Below are positions 61,059 through 64,000 of a stretch of DNA of 64,000 nt, piece by piece (position 1 is the stretch's first letter; every line of letters begins with the position of its first letter). A program made the translations under genes and the position numbers. The DNA is from Verrucomicrobiia bacterium. GTDB lineage: Bacteria; Verrucomicrobiota; Verrucomicrobiia; Limisphaerales; JADLHS01. The stretch spans positions 124,001 to 188,000 of the forward strand of contig JAHCLO010000004.1 of NCBI GenBank assembly GCA_026125285.1, read 5' to 3'. The notes beneath the pieces are model-generated. The model was not told the origin of the DNA, searched no databases, and was given only the letters and a program-made list of their open reading frames with translations.

Positions 61059-61646
61059 TCATTGCGCAAAGAATTCTTTCGTGCGCGGATCCTGTCGAAG
61101 CTGCGCCAGGGCGTTGTGCAAGCGGGATTTCACCGTGCCGAGCGGGATGTCCATCGCGCCGGCGATTTCCGCCAGACTCAAGCCATCCACAAAGCGGAGC
61201 AGTAGCACTTCGCGTTGATCCGTCGGCAGATTGGCAAGCACGATCGCCAATTCGCCGATGTCGCTGCCGGAGTGCTCTGCTGCCATGTTTTCCAGGAGGA
61301 GTCGTTCGCCTTCGGTGGACTGATAACGTCCCGCCTTGCGCCGCGCGGCGATGGACAGATTTTTCACTGCGGGATACAGAAAGGTCTTTAGATTGGCGGT
61401 AAGCGTAAAGCCCGGAAACTTTCTGAGGAAGTAGAGAAACGTCTCCTGCATCACATCCAGCGCGAGGTCTTCGCTGCCGGTGAAACGATGCGCCAGACCC
61501 GTCACCCAGTCGCGGTAACGAAAGTACAGGACCTCGAACGCCACTGTGTTGCCGGCATTGATGGCGGCGATCAGTTGCAGATCATTGCGTGAATCGGATT
61601 GTTCTGGCGATTCCACCCGGGCAGTTGACCAAGCGCTGGTGGGCAT
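61059..61646 (-). CDS. ECF-type RNA polymerase sigma factor
   Basis: 195 residues. Sigma region 2 (DLALDVMQETFLYFLRKFPG) and region 4 (LPTDQREVLLLRFVDGLSLA, then EIAGAMDIPLGTVKSRLHNA) are typical. No extra domains. The gene starts the leftward operon with the dockerin-like, cohesin-like, VIT/vWA and lipoprotein genes, so it probably directs transcription of envelope genes in answer to an outside signal. Its promoter motif was not found directly upstream by eye. Confidence 0.92.
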   Translation of the reverse strand: MPTSAWSTARVESPEQSDSRNDLQLIAAINAGNTVAFEVLYFRYRDWVTGLAHRFTGSEDLALDVMQETFLYFLRKFPGFTLTANLKTFLYPAVKNLSIAARRKAGRYQSTEGERLLLENMAAEHSGSDIGELAIVLANLPTDQREVLLLRFVDGLSLAEIAGAMDIPLGTVKSRLHNALAQLRQDPRTKEFFAQ

Positions 61647-61744
61647 GGCTCAGGGCATTGTTCCGTGCCTTCAAGCTCTTTAGTGAAGTGAGACGCCAAA
61701 AGGTTCAGATGAATCGGGCCGTCCGGTTTGCTGGGCCGCTGCCG

Positions 61745-62311
61745 TTACTGCAGCTTGAGGAAGTTTTTCAGAATCTGCCGTCCGCTCTCGGTGAGGATGC
61801 TCTCGGGATGAAATTGCACGCCCCAGATGGGAAACTGTTTATGTTTCACGCCCATGATCTCGCCCTCCTCCGTTTCGGCGGTGACTTCAAGACAGTCCGG
61901 CAGGGAATCGCGCTGGATCACCAGCGAATGATAGCGCGTGGCAGCAAAAGGGTTGGGCATGTCCTGAAACAAATCCTTTCCGTTGTGCTTAATCAACGAA
62001 GTTTTGCCGTGCATCATGCGGTAGTTGACAATCACATTGCCGCCAAAGACATGGCCGATGCACTGGTGCCCGAGACACACGCCCAGCGTCGGAATGGTCG
62101 TGCTGAACGTGCGGATGATTTCGTTCGACAGGCCGGACTCGCGCGGCGAACAGGGACCGGGCGAGATCAGCAGGCGATTCGGCTGCAATGCGCGGATTTG
62201 CTCGATGGACACCTGATCATTGCGCTGAACCTGCATTTCCACCTGCATCTCGCCGAGGTACTGGACGAGGTTGTAGGTGAACGAATCGTAGTTGTCTATG
62301 ATCAGGAGCAT
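61745..62311 (-). CDS. Anthranilate/aminodeoxychorismate synthase glutamine amidotransferase subunit
   Basis: 188 residues, full length for TrpG/Pab[21 protein letters not shown] opens the class I amidotransferase, the nucleophile Cys lies in [17 protein letters not shown], and the His-Glu pair in [15 protein letters not shown]. It supplies ammonia from glutamine to the chorismate-using subunit, which is not in the window. TrpG and PabA cannot be told apart by sequence alone. ATG 62311 is chosen. Confidence 0.93.
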   Translation of the reverse strand: MLLIIDNYDSFTYNLVQYLGEMQVEMQVQRNDQVSIEQIRALQPNRLLISPGPCSPRESGLSNEIIRTFSTTIPTLGVCLGHQCIGHVFGGNVIVNYRMMHGKTSLIKHNGKDLFQDMPNPFAATRYHSLVIQRDSLPDCLEVTAETEEGEIMGVKHKQFPIWGVQFHPESILTESGRQILKNFLKLQ

Positions 62312-62349
62312 TTGAGTTTGCCGGGAATCTAGCTGCCTTCGCGCCGACT

Positions 62350-62943
62350 TCAACGCTTTTTCCGCCTGGGTTTGAACAACTCCAACTGCGGCTCCTTGAA
62401 GAAATCGTAGTTCTTCAAAATACGGATCACTTGCAGCAAATCGGACTTCTGGTAATTGCGGTTCACCTCCACCTTCGCCACCAGGTCGGTCAGCATCGTG
62501 CGGAACGGAATGACGGCGTCCACGCCTTTGGCGCGAAGCAGGGCGATGCTTTCGTTTCGCGCCTGGGCGGCGTGGGGCAGGGTGGGAACGACCAGAATTT
62601 TCAGCGGTGGCCCGTCCTGCCCAAAAGCCCGTGCGGCCTGCTGAAACACCTTGGGTTCGACAAACCGGAAGATTTCCGGCGCGTTGGCCAGCACCGCCGG
62701 GCTGAAGGTTTCCGTGTGGCAGCCCTTGACCACGACGATCGCGCGCTCGACAAATTCCAAGTCGTTTGAGCCCAGAACAAATGGCGCTTCGCCTTCACGC
62801 ACCCGTGGTTTCGGGTTCAGGACGAAGAAGTCAATGTCGTCCTCCTCCCGTCGCGTCTGCACAATATACTTGCGGTGCTGCCGCACCAGGAACGTGTGCA
62901 ACTCGAAGTATTCGCGGACGATGGTTTCGCTGACGCTGGACAA
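62350..62943 (-). CDS. Conserved protein of unknown function between aroB and trpG/pabA
   Basis: About 197 residues, no signal peptide. Contains [60 protein letters not shown], and ends in a basic tail PRRKKR. The mix of strands and helices resembles a nuclease-like or nucleotide-binding fold, but no catalytic motif is sure. TTG 62943 just after the aroB stop is chosen; TTG 62985 would overlap aroB by 41 bases. Not recognised. It is in the same direction as both neighbours. Confidence 0.55.
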   Translation of the reverse strand: MSSVSETIVREYFELHTFLVRQHRKYIVQTRREEDDIDFFVLNPKPRVREGEAPFVLGSNDLEFVERAIVVVKGCHTETFSPAVLANAPEIFRFVEPKVFQQAARAFGQDGPPLKILVVPTLPHAAQARNESIALLRAKGVDAVIPFRTMLTDLVAKVEVNRNYQKSDLLQVIRILKNYDFFKEPQLELFKPRRKKR

Positions 62944-62944
62944 C

Positions 62945-64000
62945 TTAATCGGGGGTTGAGGGTTGAGGGTTGAGAGCCTGTTCAATCAAGCCCGAGGAGA
63001 CTTTCTGACCCCACACGATTTTGCCGATTCTTTCGGCCAGCACGAAGCGTAGTTCACCGTTGCTGACTTTCTTGTCGAGTTGCATGGCCGCAAAAAGCCG
63101 GCGGCGTTGAGCCGGATTGAGTTTCACATGGGTGGGCAGGCCGGCGCGCGTGAACAAATTGTAAATTCGCTCTGCGTCCCGGGAGGGGAGGCCGGTGGTG
63201 GCCGCCGACAACCGCGCGGCGACCACCTGCCCAATCGAGATGGCCTCGCCATGCAGAAACCTGCCGTAATGGGAAATGGCCTCCAAACCGTGGCCGATCG
63301 TGTGACCGAAATTCAAAATCGCGCGCAAGCCGCCCTCGGTTTCATCCTGCGCCACGACTTCCGCCTTGATCTCACAGCACCGCGCAACGACTGCGGCCAG
63401 CGTGCCGGCATCGCGCTGCAGTAACTTCGGCAGGTCGCGTTCGAGCCGGGCAAAGAGCCGGGCGTCGTAAATGATGCCGTACTTGATGACCTCGGCGAGG
63501 CCGGCGCGGAATTCCCGTTCCGGCAATGTGCGCATCGTGTCCAGATCGCACAGCACCAGCCGTGGCTGGTAAAAGGCGCCGACAAGATTCTTGCCCGCCT
63601 TGAGATTCACGCCCACCTTCCCGCCGACCGAACTGTCCACCTGCGCCAGCAGCGTGGTGGGCACTTGCACAAACGCCAGACCGCGCAAATAGGTGGCGGC
63701 CACGAAGCCCGCGAGGTCGCCCACCACTCCGCCGCCCAGGGCGACGATGAAGGACTTGCGTTCCAACCGGTGTTCAGCGAGTTGATTGTAGCAAGTTTGA
63801 ACCGACTGGAGGCTCTTGGCAGTTTCACCCGCCGGCACCACGATGAGCGACGGAGAGAAACCCGCTCGGACGAGGGTGTCGAAAGCGGGTTTTGCCACCA
63901 ATCGGCCCACGTTGGTATCCGTGATGATGACGCAACGGTTACCCAGGTTGACACGCGCACAATCCCGGCCCAGTTGCGCCAGCAACCCACCGCCGATCTT
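62945..64000 (-). CDS. aroB: 3-dehydroquinate synthase (5' partial)
   Basis: The gene runs off the right edge; the frame is open to the last base and the start lies beyond. The visible 351 residues have the NAD-binding SFIVALGGGVVGDLAGFVAA, the conserved PTTLLAQVDSSVGGKVGVNL, the metal ligands AGLAEVIKYGIIYDARLF and FGHTIGHGLEAISHYGRFLH, and LHGEAISIGQVVAARLS. The enzyme makes the first ring of the shikimate route from DAHP. The very end (SSGLIEQALNPQPSTPD) is repeat-like. Adjacent to a chorismate-route amidotransferase, this is an aromatic biosynthesis neighbourhood. Confidence 0.96.
   Translation of the reverse strand, partial: KIGGGLLAQLGRDCARVNLGNRCVIITDTNVGRLVAKPAFDTLVRAGFSPSLIVVPAGETAKSLQSVQTCYNQLAEHRLERKSFIVALGGGVVGDLAGFVAATYLRGLAFVQVPTTLLAQVDSSVGGKVGVNLKAGKNLVGAFYQPRLVLCDLDTMRTLPEREFRAGLAEVIKYGIIYDARLFARLERDLPKLLQRDAGTLAAVVARCCEIKAEVVAQDETEGGLRAILNFGHTIGHGLEAISHYGRFLHGEAISIGQVVAARLSAATTGLPSRDAERIYNLFTRAGLPTHVKLNPAQRRRLFAAMQLDKKVSNGELRFVLAERIGKIVWGQKVSSGLIEQALNPQPSTPD

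Overview
The window looks like a chromosomal segment of a GC-rich member of the Verrucomicrobiota, probably close to the Pedosphaera/Limisphaerales group. The reasons are indirect but agree: a Ser/Thr kinase-TPR fusion, a prepilin-type signal followed by an 'ALSKAK' sequence, several exported beta-helix, Ig and LamG proteins, a bacterial microcompartment (BMC) of the Planctomycetes-Verrucomicrobia type, and many GC-rich palindromic repeats both between and inside genes. No rRNA, tRNA, prophage, insertion sequence or CRISPR array was recognised by eye.

Layout. 0-11 kb holds secreted proteins: the tail of a kinase-TPR protein, two paralogous beta-helix proteins flanking an Ig/beta-propeller protein, a lipoprotein, a ParB-like/methyltransferase pair, and a small exported protein that shares a domain with the propeller protein. 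11-20 kb holds miaB, an exported FAD oxidoreductase, a PQQ-like propeller, a sugar isomerase/epimerase, two small membrane proteins and a family 9 glycosyltransferase. 20.5-24.9 kb is a leftward four-gene operon (cobalamin-type radical SAM, YceI, geranylgeranyl-reductase-like flavoprotein, type III polyketide synthase) that looks like a small lipid or pyrone biosynthetic cluster.

25-37 kb is the metabolic centrepiece. A DeoR regulator and an exported Gfo/Idh protein run leftward. Running rightward is a complete BMC operon: PduL, BMC-H, BMC-H, acetate kinase, BMC-H, BMC-P, cupin, PduP-type aldehyde dehydrogenase, BMC-P, BMC-P and a class II aldolase. It is followed by a UPF0175/DUF3368 toxin-antitoxin pair and a conserved barrel-like protein that may be a second aldolase. 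The expected chemistry is cleavage of fuculose/rhamnulose 1-phosphate to lactaldehyde, oxidation to an acyl-CoA, conversion to an acyl phosphate, and ATP formation.

37-47.9 kb carries citrate synthase, a response regulator-kinase hybrid, a sucC/sucD pair separated by four small genes and a decayed copy of the sucC 3' end, a PduO-type cobalamin adenosyltransferase, a Sel1 protein, a prepilin-like protein and a lipoprotein. 48-52.5 kb is one giant Ig/LamG exoprotein. 52.6-55.8 kb is a lysine degradation pair (lysine 6-transaminase and an ALDH7-type dehydrogenase). 57-61.6 kb is a leftward operon of an ECF sigma factor, a membrane protein with an outward dockerin-like module, a cohesin-like exported protein, a VIT/vWA lipoprotein and another lipoprotein. 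The right end holds a trpG/pabA-type amidotransferase, an unknown protein and aroB, which runs off the window.

Two cross-cutting signals stand out. Palindromic repeat elements are inserted in frame in at least four coding genes (miaB, the FAD oxidoreductase, acetate kinase and the cohesin-like gene), and related copies lie between genes. A two-block motif (TTGTAACC, 12-13 bases, GTTGTAGCAAG or a close variant) precedes three exported-protein genes and may be an ECF-type promoter.
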